The notes beneath the pieces were generated by a model. The model was not told where the DNA came from and ran no database searches. It was given only the letters and a program-made list of their open reading frames with translations. From Pseudoalteromonas sp. XMcav2-N (GTDB lineage Bacteria > Pseudomonadota > Gammaproteobacteria > Enterobacterales > Alteromonadaceae), in contig NZ_JAMXSF010000014.1 of NCBI RefSeq assembly GCF_024124545.1, forward strand, positions 1 to 64,000: a stretch of DNA of 64,000 nucleotides, in the 5' to 3' direction. This document shows positions 26,608 to 38,862 of the stretch, one piece after another. Made by a program: the position numbers and the translations under genes. How positions within the stretch are numbered: position 1 is the first letter of the stretch; every line of letters begins with the position of its first letter.

Positions 26608-27363
26608 ATGAAAGAAGCAAATCGCGACACCACACACTTTGGCTATAAAACAGTAGCAACGCAGGAAAAGGCCTCCATGGTGGCTGATGTTTTCCATTCC
26701 GTGGCTGCAAAGTATGATGTGATGAATGACTTGATGTCATTTGGGATCCATCGCTTATGGAAGCGCCAGACCATTGCGTGTTCAGGTGTCCGTCAGGGCC
26801 ATAAAGTTCTGGACCTGGCCGGTGGTACCGGTGACCTGACCGCGAAGTTCAGTGAACTGGTTGGTGAATCAGGTCAGGTTATCCTGGGTGATATCAACGA
26901 CTCAATGCTGCGCGTTGGACGAGACAAACTGCGTGACCTCGGTCGGGTCGGTAATATCGAATATGTGCAGATGAATGCCGAAGCCCTCCCCTTCCCGGAC
27001 AATAGCCTGGATGTGATCACCATTGCTTTCGGACTACGTAATGTTACCGACAAAGACAAAGCACTACGCTCCATGTATCGCGTATTAAAGCCCGGAGGCA
27101 GACTACTTGTTCTTGAGTTTTCAAAAACAGACAACGAGGCACTGTCCAAGCTCTACGACTTTTATTCGTTCAACATTCTGCCAACCATGGGCAAATTGGT
27201 TGCCAACGACAGTGAGAGCTATCGCTACCTGGCTGAGTCCATTCGTATGCATCCGGATCAGGAAACACTCAAGTCAATGATGGAAGAAGCCGGTTTTGAA
27301 CAGGCAAGCTATCAAAACCTCACGGGCGGTATCGTGGCACTCCACCGAGGCTTTAAATTCTAA
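26608..27363 (+). CDS. ubiE: Bifunctional demethylmenaquinone/2-methoxy-6-polyprenyl-benzoquinol methyltransferase
   Basis: SAM-dependent C-methyltransferase of ubiquinone and menaquinone synthesis. The 251-residue protein has the UbiE signatures [20 protein letters not shown], the SAM motif [11 protein letters not shown], and [20 protein letters not shown]. It opens a plus-strand run ubiE-ubiJ-ubiB-tatABC, the same order as in Escherichia coli. ATG 26608 has no strong ribosome site. Confidence 0.96.
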   Translation: MKEANRDTTHFGYKTVATQEKASMVADVFHSVAAKYDVMNDLMSFGIHRLWKRQTIACSGVRQGHKVLDLAGGTGDLTAKFSELVGESGQVILGDINDSMLRVGRDKLRDLGRVGNIEYVQMNAEALPFPDNSLDVITIAFGLRNVTDKDKALRSMYRVLKPGGRLLVLEFSKTDNEALSKLYDFYSFNILPTMGKLVANDSESYRYLAESIRMHPDQETLKSMMEEAGFEQASYQNLTGGIVALHRGFKF

Positions 27364-27386
27364 CTCCGGGGAACAAAGGAAACTGT

Positions 27387-28004
27387 ATGTGGATCACGCT
27401 GCTCACAGCCGTTGCCGAAAGCGCACTGGAAAAACTGCTGGACAAAGAGCCGTCTCTGGCCGTTCAGCTTTCCTCTGTAGAACATAAAACACTGGCCATT
27501 ACCTTAACGGATCTGGGGTTGTGTTGTGCGCTACATTACGTAGGGGAGCAACAAGGTAAGCCGTGCTGTTTCGTCTACGGTCATTATCAGGATCAGGCTG
27601 ACTGCCACATCACCACGACCTTATCGACCTTAGGTGAAATTTCCGATCCAAGCCAGCTAACGCGCCTGATCCGTGAAGAAAAGCTGGACCTGGATGGCGA
27701 TCTGCAATTGGCACAAAGTTACAGTAAAGCTTTTTCTGGGTTACGTATTGACTGGGCTGAACACTTGTCCGCTCACCTTGGCGATGCGCCGGCACAACTG
27801 CTTGTAGAACGCTTTAATTTAGCCACCCAAACCGGGGCTGGCCACCTCAAAACACTGCAACGAACCTTTGCTCAGTTATGTCAGGATGAGCTTAAAGTGG
27901 CCGTTCATCCACTTGAAGTTCGTCAGTTCAAATCCCATACGCGACAGTTGGCGCAACAGCTCGCAGCACTGGAACAACGTATTAACGCCTTAAGCGAATT
28001 ATAA
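27387..28004 (+). CDS. ubiJ: Ubiquinone biosynthesis accessory factor UbiJ (SCP2 domain)
   Basis: A non-enzymatic lipid-binding factor that works with UbiK and the soluble Ubi complex. The 205-residue protein has an N-terminal SCP2-like domain (about 1-110) and a C-terminal helix ending in a coiled coil ([18 protein letters not shown]). It lies 23 bp after ubiE, and its stop codon is 10 bp before the ubiB start. Recognition is by position and the SCP2/coiled-coil layout; sequence is weakly conserved in this family. Confidence 0.9.
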   Translation: MWITLLTAVAESALEKLLDKEPSLAVQLSSVEHKTLAITLTDLGLCCALHYVGEQQGKPCCFVYGHYQDQADCHITTTLSTLGEISDPSQLTRLIREEKLDLDGDLQLAQSYSKAFSGLRIDWAEHLSAHLGDAPAQLLVERFNLATQTGAGHLKTLQRTFAQLCQDELKVAVHPLEVRQFKSHTRQLAQQLAALEQRINALSEL

Positions 28005-28014
28005 GGAGCTGGAT

Positions 28015-29625
28015 TTGTCCATCGCTCGTCTGTATCAAATCGGTAAAACGTTTCTCAATTATGGCCTTGACGACTTGCTGCCAAGGCAAAAACAGCCTTG
28101 GTATGCCCGGGCAATAAGGCGCAGTCTGTTCTGGCTGCCAAACCAGCATCGCGACAAACCCCTCGGCGCGCGATTAAGACTGGCACTGCAAACTTTGGGG
28201 CCCGTGTGGATCAAGTTTGGCCAGATGCTATCCACACGCCGCGATCTGCTGCCGCCGGATATTGCTGAAGAGCTCGCCCTGTTACAGGACAAAGTCGCTC
28301 CCTTCCCCGGCGATCAGGCACAGTCTTTAATAGAAAAAGCTCTGGGGCTGGACACCATTAGCGACGGTTTTGTTGAGTTTGAGCAAACACCACTGGCATC
28401 TGCCTCCATCGCACAAGTTCATTGCGCCAAACTGGTGGTTGATGACGAGCTCAGAGAAGTGGTGGTCAAAGTGATCCGGCCAAATATTGAAAAACAAATA
28501 CTGGCAGACTTGTCGCTGATGGAACGTTTTGCCCGCTTACTGGCTAGCCTGATCAGCGCTGGACGCCGATTGCGACCCGTGGAAGTGGTCAGGGAATATC
28601 GCAAAACCTTGCTGGATGAATTGGATCTGATGCGTGAAGCTGCCAACGCTATTCAGCTGCGCCGCAACTTTGAAGGATCTGACTCACTGTATATTCCTGA
28701 GGTATACAGTGACTATTCCAGACGTAATGTGCTGGTAATGGAGCGTATTTACGGCATTCCAGTTTCAGATACTGAGTCGCTGCTGGCGCAGGGCACCAAT
28801 ATGAAGGTACTCGCAGAGCGAGGCGTCGAAGTGTTCTTTACCCAGGTGTTCCGCGACAGCTTTTTCCATGCCGATATGCATCCGGGCAACATCTTTGTCT
28901 CTCGGGAAGACCCCCATAATCCGAAGTATATTGGCATTGACTGTGGCATCGTTGGCACTTTGAATCGCGAAGACAAACGTTATCTGGCAGAAAACTTCAT
29001 TGCTTTTTTCAACCGCGACTATCGCCAGGTAGCACAATTGCATGTCGATTCTGGCTGGGTACCTGCGGATACGTGTGTTGAAGAATTCGAGTTTGCCATT
29101 CGCACAGTGTGTGAGCCAATCTTTAACAAGCCTCTGGCCGAAATCTCATTTGGTCATGTACTGGTCAATCTGTTCAATACAGCGCGACGCTTTAATATGG
29201 AAGTACAACCACAGCTGGTACTGTTACAAAAAACCCTGTTGTATGTAGAAGGTTTGGGTCGCCAGCTATACCCGCAATTGGATCTATGGAAAACCGCCAA
29301 GCCCTTTTTAGAAAAATGGGTGCAGGATCAGGTCGGTCCGCTGGCTGTTGCGAAAAAACTCTATACTAATTTGCCGTTCTGGGCAGAAAAAATGCCAGAA
29401 CTGCCGGATCTCATTTATCAGAACCTGAAACGCAGTCAGCGCCAGAGCACGCCAATTGCACCCAGTCAAGGCAGCGATACGCGCGCACTGCTGCTTGGCA
29501 TAGCCGCTGCTGCACTCACTATCGTGGCTGGTTTGTGTTTTATTGACGAACGCCAGCTCGCCAGCGGTGTCTGCTCAGTACTGGCAATCGCAATATTTAT
29601 CAAAGCTTGGCGTAAAACAGGGTGA
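28015..29625 (+). CDS. ubiB: Ubiquinone biosynthesis regulatory ATPase/kinase-like protein UbiB
   Basis: An atypical protein-kinase-like ATPase of the ABC1/ADCK/UbiB family required for coenzyme Q synthesis at the inner membrane. The 536-residue protein contains the KxGQ motif ([16 protein letters not shown]) near residue 65, the Ala-rich loop ASASIAQVH, the catalytic loop [18 protein letters not shown], and two C-terminal membrane helices (about 485-530). It uses a TTG start at 28015, 6 nt after AAGGAGC. Confidence 0.95.
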   Translation: MSIARLYQIGKTFLNYGLDDLLPRQKQPWYARAIRRSLFWLPNQHRDKPLGARLRLALQTLGPVWIKFGQMLSTRRDLLPPDIAEELALLQDKVAPFPGDQAQSLIEKALGLDTISDGFVEFEQTPLASASIAQVHCAKLVVDDELREVVVKVIRPNIEKQILADLSLMERFARLLASLISAGRRLRPVEVVREYRKTLLDELDLMREAANAIQLRRNFEGSDSLYIPEVYSDYSRRNVLVMERIYGIPVSDTESLLAQGTNMKVLAERGVEVFFTQVFRDSFFHADMHPGNIFVSREDPHNPKYIGIDCGIVGTLNREDKRYLAENFIAFFNRDYRQVAQLHVDSGWVPADTCVEEFEFAIRTVCEPIFNKPLAEISFGHVLVNLFNTARRFNMEVQPQLVLLQKTLLYVEGLGRQLYPQLDLWKTAKPFLEKWVQDQVGPLAVAKKLYTNLPFWAEKMPELPDLIYQNLKRSQRQSTPIAPSQGSDTRALLLGIAAAALTIVAGLCFIDERQLASGVCSVLAIAIFIKAWRKTG

Positions 29626-29685
29626 TATTTTACACACTCGGCGTATAATCTTTATTAATTCAATAACACAATAAACGGAGTAAAC

Positions 29686-29931
29686 ATGGGTTTTGGTGGT
29701 ATCAGTATTTGGCAATTGCTTATCATTCTGGCCATTATTGTGCTTTTATTCGGCACTAAAAAACTACGTGGCATCGGCAGTGATTTAGGCAACGCAGTAA
29801 AGGGCTTTAAAAACGCAGTTGCAGAAGACGAAGAAGAAAAAAAGTCGGATAAAGCTGAAAATAAAGAGCAACTTACCGATCAAGCGGCACAAGCTAAAAC
29901 AGCCAGCGAAAAAGAAAAAGACAAGGTGTGA
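29686..29931 (+). CDS. tatA: Twin-arginine translocase subunit TatA
   Basis: Forms the protein-conducting oligomer of the Tat pathway. The 81-residue protein has the short N-terminal membrane helix ([18 protein letters not shown]), the F-G hinge, an amphipathic helix ([19 protein letters not shown]) and an acidic, charged tail. ATG 29686 follows ACGGAGT. A TATAAT at 29644-29649 suggests its own promoter just after ubiB. Confidence 0.96.
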   Translation: MGFGGISIWQLLIILAIIVLLFGTKKLRGIGSDLGNAVKGFKNAVAEDEEEKKSDKAENKEQLTDQAAQAKTASEKEKDKV

Positions 29932-29937
29932 TCTGAC

Positions 29938-30270
29938 ATGGGGATGTGGGAACTCGTTGTAGTGATGATCGTTGGCCTGATAGTGCTTGGGCCTGAACGC
30001 TTACCTGTTGCAATCAGAACAGTGAGTCGCTGGATCAACACCGTCAAATCTGTCGCCAACTCTGTTAAAGCAGAGGTGAACGAAGAATTGCGCGTACACG
30101 AGTTGCATAGCAACCTTAAAAAAGCCGAAGAGCAAGGTCTGGATAACATCGCGCCGGGCCTGAAGCAATCGGTGGAGGAGCTACAACGCGCGGCAGAATC
30201 AGTGCGTCACAGCTATGGCAAGTCTCCAGATTCGTCAAAAAACGACAAAGATCCGTCCTCTCCAAACTAA
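29938..30270 (+). CDS. tatB: Twin-arginine translocase subunit TatB
   Basis: With TatC forms the receptor for twin-arginine signal peptides. The 110-residue protein has the N-terminal helix MWELVVVMIVGLIVLGPERLP with the conserved glutamate and the GPERLP hinge, then a long amphipathic helix. The C-terminal tail is shorter than that of Escherichia coli TatB (171 aa). It lies 6 bp after tatA. Confidence 0.95.
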   Translation: MGMWELVVVMIVGLIVLGPERLPVAIRTVSRWINTVKSVANSVKAEVNEELRVHELHSNLKKAEEQGLDNIAPGLKQSVEELQRAAESVRHSYGKSPDSSKNDKDPSSPN

Positions 30271-30288
30271 CTGTCTACGAGTTTTTGC

Positions 30289-31035
30289 ATGTCAGATATG
30301 ACAAACAGTGGCTTTATTGGCCACCTTATTGAGCTTCGAAATCGTCTGATCAAGGCGCTGCTCAGTGTCCTGATTATATTTGTGTCTTTGGTTTATTTCG
30401 CCAATGATATTTATGCCTTTGTGGCGGCTCCGCTGGTTGAAAGTTTACCCGCTAACAGCACCATGATTGCGACGGATGTTACGGCTCCTTTCTTTGCGCC
30501 ATTTAAGCTGACGCTATTCGTGTCACTGTTTTTGGCGGTCCCCATGATACTGCATCAAATTTGGGGATTTCTGGCACCCGGTTTGTATCAGCATGAAAAG
30601 CGTATGTTGATGCCTATTTTACTGTCCAGTATCTTGTTATTTTACGCCGGCATCGCTTTTTGTTACTTCGTTGTGATGCCCATTATACTTGGCTTTTTTA
30701 CGGCCGTCGGCCCGGATATGATGACCCTCTCTCCGGATATCAGCAGTTATCTTGGCTTCATTCTGAAACTGTTTTTTGCGTTTGGCGTCGCATTTGAAAT
30801 CCCGGTAGCCATCATGTTGCTCTGCTGGAGTGGTGTCACAACCACCGACAGCCTGGCACAAAAGCGCCCCTACATCATTGTTGGTGTCTTTGTGATAGCA
30901 ATGTTCTTAACGCCACCAGATGTGTTGTCGCAAACCCTGCTAGCCGTGCCCATGGCACTGCTTTTTGAAGTCGGTTTGCTGCTAGCAAGACTCTATAGTA
31001 AAAAACCAGCAACAGAGGAACAAAGCCATGAATAA
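30289..31035 (+). CDS. tatC: Twin-arginine translocase subunit TatC
   Basis: A six-helix membrane protein that binds the twin-arginine motif. The 248-residue sequence has HLIELRNRLIKAL at the N-terminus, FFAPFKLTLFVSLFLAVP, the ELRNR and KRMLMP cytoplasmic motifs, and AFEIPV. It follows tatB by 18 bp. The next gene starts inside its last codons (8-nt overlap). Confidence 0.97.
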   Translation: MSDMTNSGFIGHLIELRNRLIKALLSVLIIFVSLVYFANDIYAFVAAPLVESLPANSTMIATDVTAPFFAPFKLTLFVSLFLAVPMILHQIWGFLAPGLYQHEKRMLMPILLSSILLFYAGIAFCYFVVMPIILGFFTAVGPDMMTLSPDISSYLGFILKLFFAFGVAFEIPVAIMLLCWSGVTTTDSLAQKRPYIIVGVFVIAMFLTPPDVLSQTLLAVPMALLFEVGLLLARLYSKKPATEEQSHE

Positions 31036-31495
31036 CCCCCAACTGATGCTGGCGATCACCTGCATATTATCCACGGTACTAAGTATATTTCCCGCACAGG
31101 CTAAAGGGCCATTACTGCATAAAGTGAAAACATGTAGTCAGCTCGAAGCAGATACACAGCGTCTGGCCTGCTACGATAAACTGGCCGCGGATATTGCCGC
31201 CAGGCCACACCCTGCACCTCGCCATACTGAGACCAACAGTAAAACCGCATTTGGACTGGAACACAAAAAAGAAGGCGACCAAGAGATCAGTGCCACGCTT
31301 TCTGACGTCAGTAAGTCACCGAACGGGCAACGCCGCTTTACGCTGGACAATCAACAGCGTTGGCAACAAATTGGTACCCAGGCATTTTTTGCGAAAGAAG
31401 GCGATGCTGTGGTTATTCGCCGCGGGTCATTCAATTCTTTTATCATGCAGAAAGTGGGCTCAAACCGCACAATTAAAGTGAGAAGAGTCGACTAA
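31028..31495 (+). CDS. Small exported protein of unknown function between tatC and tatD
   Basis: I do not recognise a named family. The 155-residue product has a Sec signal peptide (about 1-25, ending AQA-KG), a CYDKLA motif near residue 48 paired with an earlier Cys (CSQLE), and a C-terminal beta-rich half (about 85-155; FTLDNQQRWQQIG, GDAVVIRRG). The 'C-x-Y-D' start recalls small periplasmic proteins found near secretion loci, but I would not assign a function. It overlaps tatC by 8 nt and abuts tatD, so it is almost certainly co-expressed with the Tat genes. Confidence 0.8.
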   Translation: MNNPQLMLAITCILSTVLSIFPAQAKGPLLHKVKTCSQLEADTQRLACYDKLAADIAARPHPAPRHTETNSKTAFGLEHKKEGDQEISATLSDVSKSPNGQRRFTLDNQQRWQQIGTQAFFAKEGDAVVIRRGSFNSFIMQKVGSNRTIKVRRVD

Positions 31496-32283
31496 ATGCA
31501 TACGTTAATAGACGCCGGTGTTAACTTAACCAGTACACAGTTTGATGCCGAGCGTGACACCATAATGACCCGGGCCGCCAACCAGGGTATTGAGTCTATG
31601 TTGTTGATTGGCTGCGACTTACAAAGCAGTGAACACAGTCAAGCTCTGGCAATGCAATATGGTCAGTATGCCACTGCGGGGGTTCATCCTCATGACGCCA
31701 AAGACGTACCTGACGATTTTATTGTGCAATTACGCAATCTGCTCACGCAAGAACGGGTCGTAGCCGTTGGCGAGTGTGGACTCGACTTTAACCGTGATTA
31801 CTCCCCGCGTCCGGTTCAGCAACTGATCTGCGGGGTACAGCTGGAACTGGCTGAGACGCTGAATATGCCTGTCTATCTGCACGAACGCGACGCCTTTGAC
31901 ACATTCAGTGCAATGCTGGATGACTTTTCTTTGCGTGGAGTGCTGCATTGCTTTACCGGCGATAAACGTGCACTGCGTCATTACCTGGATTATGGCCTCA
32001 TGATTGGTCTGACCGGCTGGTTATGTGACGAGCGCCGCGGTGAAACCTTACGGGAGCTGGTACGTTACATTCCCGAAGATCGGATCCTGCTGGAAACCGA
32101 TGCGCCATTTTTGCTCCCCCGAACACTCAAGCCTAAGCCAAAATCGCGTCGCAATGAACCTGCGTATTTACCTGAAATCGCACATCATGTTGCCGCACTC
32201 AAAGACGTCTGTGTATCGGAACTGGCGCAACAAACCAGTAAGAATTTCAAAACGTTGTTTTTAGCTAACGGGATAACTGGCTA

Positions 32284-32284
<1 letters not shown>
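31496..32284 (+). CDS. tatD: TatD-family metal-dependent DNase
   Basis: A TIM-barrel metallo-deoxyribonuclease of the amidohydrolase superfamily, linked to DNA repair and quality control but not needed for Tat export. The 262-residue protein shows GVNLTSTQFD (the metal motif H-x-H is replaced by GVN-type, as in tatD), AVGECGLDF with the metal Glu, HERDAF, HCFTG and LETDAPFL. ATG 31496 abuts the previous stop codon. Its stop overlaps the next start by 1 nt. Confidence 0.93.
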
Positions 32285-35137
<2,853 letters not shown>

Positions 35138-35158
35138 ATAATAGGTAATTATTAAAAA

Positions 35159-35183
35159 AGGAGCAATAAATTGCTCCTTTTTT
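35159..35183 (+). terminator. Rho-independent terminator of the ubi-tat-hemB run
   Basis: A GGAGCAA/TTGCTCC stem with loop TAAA, preceded by an A run and followed by six T residues, 22 bp after hemB. Confidence 0.9.
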
Positions 35184-35277
35184 GCATTTTTCTGATTAAC
35201 ATTGTGTCATTTTTGTGTAACATAGCCCCCGTAAGCTTATGTACCCATTTGGGTTTAAACTACACACGGGAAAAAAC

Positions 35278-38001
35278 ATGATAAAAACAAAATTCACTCC
35301 ACTGGCACTTCTTGTGGCCGCAGCAACTGCCCCTGTGCAGGCTCAGGTCATCATGTCAGAGTACATTGAAGGTAGCTCAAACAACAAAGCAGTTGAGCTT
35401 TTCAATACTTCAGAAAACGCAATATCGCTCGATGGCTACACACTGAGTTATTATTCAAATGGTGGTACCGATCCATCTAATACGATTGAGCTAAGCGGTG
35501 AAATTGCTGCAGGCGGCACCTATGTTATTGCTAACAGCAGTGCAGTCGATACTGTGCTCAACGCTGCCCAGCTTACTATTGGCGGCAGCTGGTACAATGG
35601 CGACGATGCAATTGTACTGCGCAATGGCGACACCGTGTTAGACAGCTTTGGGCAGGTTGGCTTTGACCCTGGCAGCAAGTGGGAAAATAACGGCGTTGCA
35701 ACCCAAGACAAAACACTGCGCCGCAATATCGAAGTAACAACAGGCCGAACAACATTTGATGCCGAGTTTGATCCTAGCGCCGAGTGGGTACAGTTCGAAA
35801 AAGACGATTTCAGCGGCCTGGGTAGCCATAGTGGCGACGCTGGCGGTGGTGACGGCGACGATGATAAGCCAGAGCCGTTGGTTTGTGGCGACGCAAGCAC
35901 AAAAATTAATGAAATTCAGGGCAACACAGATGAAAGCCCGCTAAAAGATCAGGTTGTGACGATTGAAGCCGTTGTAACAGCTGATCTTCAGGAAGACAAC
36001 CAGCTTAAAGGCTTCTTCGTCCAGTCACTGGCAGCGGATATGGACGAAGACAGCATGACCTCAGAAGGTCTGTTTGTATACTACAAAGATGTCGATGTTA
36101 AAGTAGGCGATCAGGTTCGCGTACAAGGTACCGTTCAGGAATTCTACAACGCAACGCAATTAGGCAATGTCACGCAACTTGAAGTATGCGGCAGCGCCGA
36201 TGTTCAGGCACAGATGCTGACTCTGCCTGTGAAAGAAGTAAGTGATCTGGAAGCGGTTGAAGGCATGCTGGTTAGCCTGTCTCAGGATATGGTCGTAGCG
36301 GATACATACAACCTGGGCCGTTACGGTGAAGTTGGCCTGGCAACAGAGCGTCTTTACCAGGGCACACAGGTGGCAATGCCTGGCGATGCAGCCAACGCAT
36401 TAGAAGCTGAAAACACCAAAAAATTCCTACTGATGGACGACGGCTCTACTGTTCAGAATCCAGAAATGATCCCTTACCCAAGCACAGGTCTGGATGCCTA
36501 TAAAACAATCCGCCTGGGTGACACAGTCACTAATCTGGAAGGGGTTATTGCCTATAGTTTTGGTCAATACCGTCTAAACCCAACAAAAGCGCCGACTTTC
36601 AACAACACCAATGAGCGTACTGAAGCTCCTGAGCTCAAAGGTGAAGGCGATCTGCGTATTGCCAGCTTCAACGTATTGAACTATTTCAATGGCGACGGTC
36701 AAGGTGGTGGCTTCCCAACTCCTCGTGGTGCAGATACAGCTGAAGAGCTGGTACGTCAGGAAGCGAAACTGGTCTCCGCAATTACCGCGCTGGACGCTGA
36801 CGTGATAGGTCTGATGGAACTAGAGAACGACGGTTTCGGCGAGCATAGCGCAGTCGCAGACCTGGTGAAGGCCATTAATGCTGAATCTGAGTACACCTAT
36901 GCCTATGTCGACTTTAACGCCTCTCAGATTGGTACAGACGACATTACAACCGGTATTATCTATCGTACTGACACGGTTGAAGAAGCGGGCACAGCCAGCT
37001 TTACCACTGCAGCGCCATTTGACTATAGCAACCGCCCACCAACAGCACAGAGCTTCCGTAAGTTAGACAACAACGAAGAATTCACGGTTGCGGTTGCGCA
37101 TCTGAAGTCTAAAGGATGTGGTAGTGCAGAAGGTGACAATGCAGACCAGGGCGACGGTCAGGGCTGTTGGAACGCTATCCGTACCGAAGGCGCCAATTCA
37201 TTCGCAGATTGGCTTGCAACTAACCCTACCGGTAACGACGATGCTGATGTGATTCTGGTTGGCGACATGAATGCATACGCAATGGAAGATCCAATGCGCG
37301 CATTCGAAGACAAAGGCCTGAGCAATGTCATAACGCACCTGGATAGCAATACACTCGGCTATTCTTACAACTACTCTGGTCGTCTGGGCAGCCTGGACCA
37401 TGCCGTTGCTTCTCAGTCGTTACTGAGCAAAGTAACCGATGCAACAGATTGGCACATCAATGCCGATGAGCCGCGTATGCTGGATTACAACACGGAATAC
37501 CGTACCGACGCACAAATCGCTGAGCTGTATGCCGACCACGCTTATCGAGCATCAGATCACGACCCAGTGATCATCGAAGTGAAAACCGTTGCAGGCGAAC
37601 CGCCGGTCGATCCTCGCCCGGTCATTGCTGAAGGCCAGCACTTCACTGTTGATGAGAATACACAATTACAAACAGTTATTGGCATGCTGGACTTCTCTGA
37701 TGCAGATTCAGCAGTCACGCCTGTAGAACGCTTTATTGTCACCGGCACCAATGTCATCACAGTAAACGCATCAGGCCAGCTGCTTGTAGCAGGTGAGTTA
37801 GACTACGAGTACGATAATCGTATCGAATTTATGGTTCAGGCACAGGACAGTGCAGGCAATCTGTCAGAGGCAGTTGAAGTGGTCGTCAATGTCAGAGACG
37901 TCAAACAAGGCGATGACAACGACGATGATGATTCAGGTAGTTTCGGCTGGCTGGCGCTGTTTGCTGCGCCTCTGGCATTACTGCGTCGTCGCACTAAGTA
38001 A
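35278..38001 (+). CDS. ExeM/NucH-family extracellular nuclease with GlyGly-CTERM anchor
   Basis: A secreted DNase of 907 residues. After a signal peptide (about 1-23, ending VQAQV) comes a lamin-tail domain (about 25-165), an OB-like domain (about 210-380) and an endonuclease/exonuclease/phosphatase domain (about 455-780) with the catalytic motifs ELEND, GDMNAY and SDHDPVI. A cadherin-like domain (about 790-880) and a C-terminal GlyGly-CTERM signal (SGSFGWLALFAAPL then RRR) follow. GlyGly-CTERM proteins are cut by rhombosortase and sent out by type II secretion (family knowledge). ATG 35278 is preferred over 35239 because it starts the signal peptide. Confidence 0.9.
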   Translation: MIKTKFTPLALLVAAATAPVQAQVIMSEYIEGSSNNKAVELFNTSENAISLDGYTLSYYSNGGTDPSNTIELSGEIAAGGTYVIANSSAVDTVLNAAQLTIGGSWYNGDDAIVLRNGDTVLDSFGQVGFDPGSKWENNGVATQDKTLRRNIEVTTGRTTFDAEFDPSAEWVQFEKDDFSGLGSHSGDAGGGDGDDDKPEPLVCGDASTKINEIQGNTDESPLKDQVVTIEAVVTADLQEDNQLKGFFVQSLAADMDEDSMTSEGLFVYYKDVDVKVGDQVRVQGTVQEFYNATQLGNVTQLEVCGSADVQAQMLTLPVKEVSDLEAVEGMLVSLSQDMVVADTYNLGRYGEVGLATERLYQGTQVAMPGDAANALEAENTKKFLLMDDGSTVQNPEMIPYPSTGLDAYKTIRLGDTVTNLEGVIAYSFGQYRLNPTKAPTFNNTNERTEAPELKGEGDLRIASFNVLNYFNGDGQGGGFPTPRGADTAEELVRQEAKLVSAITALDADVIGLMELENDGFGEHSAVADLVKAINAESEYTYAYVDFNASQIGTDDITTGIIYRTDTVEEAGTASFTTAAPFDYSNRPPTAQSFRKLDNNEEFTVAVAHLKSKGCGSAEGDNADQGDGQGCWNAIRTEGANSFADWLATNPTGNDDADVILVGDMNAYAMEDPMRAFEDKGLSNVITHLDSNTLGYSYNYSGRLGSLDHAVASQSLLSKVTDATDWHINADEPRMLDYNTEYRTDAQIAELYADHAYRASDHDPVIIEVKTVAGEPPVDPRPVIAEGQHFTVDENTQLQTVIGMLDFSDADSAVTPVERFIVTGTNVITVNASGQLLVAGELDYEYDNRIEFMVQAQDSAGNLSEAVEVVVNVRDVKQGDDNDDDDSGSFGWLALFAAPLALLRRRTK

Positions 38002-38018
38002 CCCGACACTGTAAATAG

Positions 38019-38046
38019 ACAGACTTAATCATCAGGTTAAGTCTGT
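38019..38046. repeat. Perfect 10-bp inverted repeat after the nuclease gene
   Basis: ACAGACTTAA and TTAAGTCTGT flank an 8-nt loop, 18 bp after the nuclease stop and just before the terminator at 38061-38088. It could protect the transcript 3' end; no T run follows. Confidence 0.55.
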
Positions 38047-38060
38047 ACTATAAAAATAGA

Positions 38061-38088
38061 AAAAATGCGCCAGAAGGCGCATTTTTTT
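38061..38088. terminator. Strong terminator between the nuclease gene and the small membrane protein gene
   Basis: An AATGCGCC-agaa-GGCGCATT stem flanked by an A run on the left and seven T residues on the right, so it can act on both convergent transcripts. Confidence 0.88.
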
Positions 38089-38139
38089 GTTTGCTCTCAG
38101 TTTTTACACCAGGTCACCTTGTGTGGTGATTTGGTATGT

Positions 38140-38562
38140 TCAAGCTTTAACTTGGTTGCTATTTTCCAATATCGGAACAGATAGCAGCTGAGCAGCTTTT
38201 TGCAGCTCAACATCATCAATAGACCAGTAGGGAAATGCTAATTTTCGGTTGTTACTAAGCACAACCCTTAAACAACGCAACGGACCCAGCTTTTGTCGCT
38301 CGAGTGATACTATTTCATCTGCGTGCACATACTGTGTTTTCATCCATGTGCGATAACAAATTCCTGCTTTATCGATATGTACAAAGCGCTTATTGGTGAG
38401 TGTCGACACTACAACCAATGCAACAACCAATAGCGCCAAAACCATCAATGACGACGCAATCCCATTTAGGGCGACCAAAGTCATCATCCCATAACACAGT
38501 GAAATACCACACAAAGTGGCTAACACGGCAAACCAGCTGATATCCAAATCTATGGTTCTCAT
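38140..38562 (-). CDS. Small membrane protein with two TM helices and a PH-like tail
   Basis: Function not recognised. The 140-residue product has two hydrophobic segments (about 9-27 and 34-52) and a soluble C-terminal domain (about 58-135) of alternating beta strands (FVHIDKAGICYR, LRVVLSNNRKLAFPYWSI) that looks like the bacterial PH-like fold of small membrane proteins; this is pattern-based only. ATG 38562 has a GGAGGTACTC ribosome site. It is downstream of fusA on the same strand, but a strong terminator separates them. Confidence 0.65.
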   Translation of the reverse strand: MRTIDLDISWFAVLATLCGISLCYGMMTLVALNGIASSLMVLALLVVALVVVSTLTNKRFVHIDKAGICYRTWMKTQYVHADEIVSLERQKLGPLRCLRVVLSNNRKLAFPYWSIDDVELQKAAQLLSVPILENSNQVKA

Positions 38563-38816
38563 GAGTACCTCCCAATTTTACTCAATTACAGGCAGAATCA
38601 ACAGAATCTGAGTTCTAATGATAAAGTTGCAGAGTTCCTAAATCAAGTCCATTTGTGTTATTTTTAGCAATAATTAGCGATTAATTTCCACGCAGGATGG
38701 GGGGTATGATTTTATTTATATTTGTGCCCAAGTAGCATGCGAACTATTTAGATGAGTGATAAGGGGAGTTTTGGAGTCACGGGATTCAACACGCCGCATC
38801 TTACAGTAACAAGCAT

Positions 38817-38844
38817 TAAAAAGGCCGCAAATGCGGCCTTTTTT
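38817..38844 (-). terminator. Rho-independent terminator of fusA
   Basis: A GGCCGC-aaat-GCGGCC stem flanked by A and T runs, 19 bp after the fusA stop on the minus strand. The rest of 38563-38862 shows nothing else I can support. Confidence 0.9.
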
Positions 38845-38862
38845 CAGAAATCAGTCTACTAA

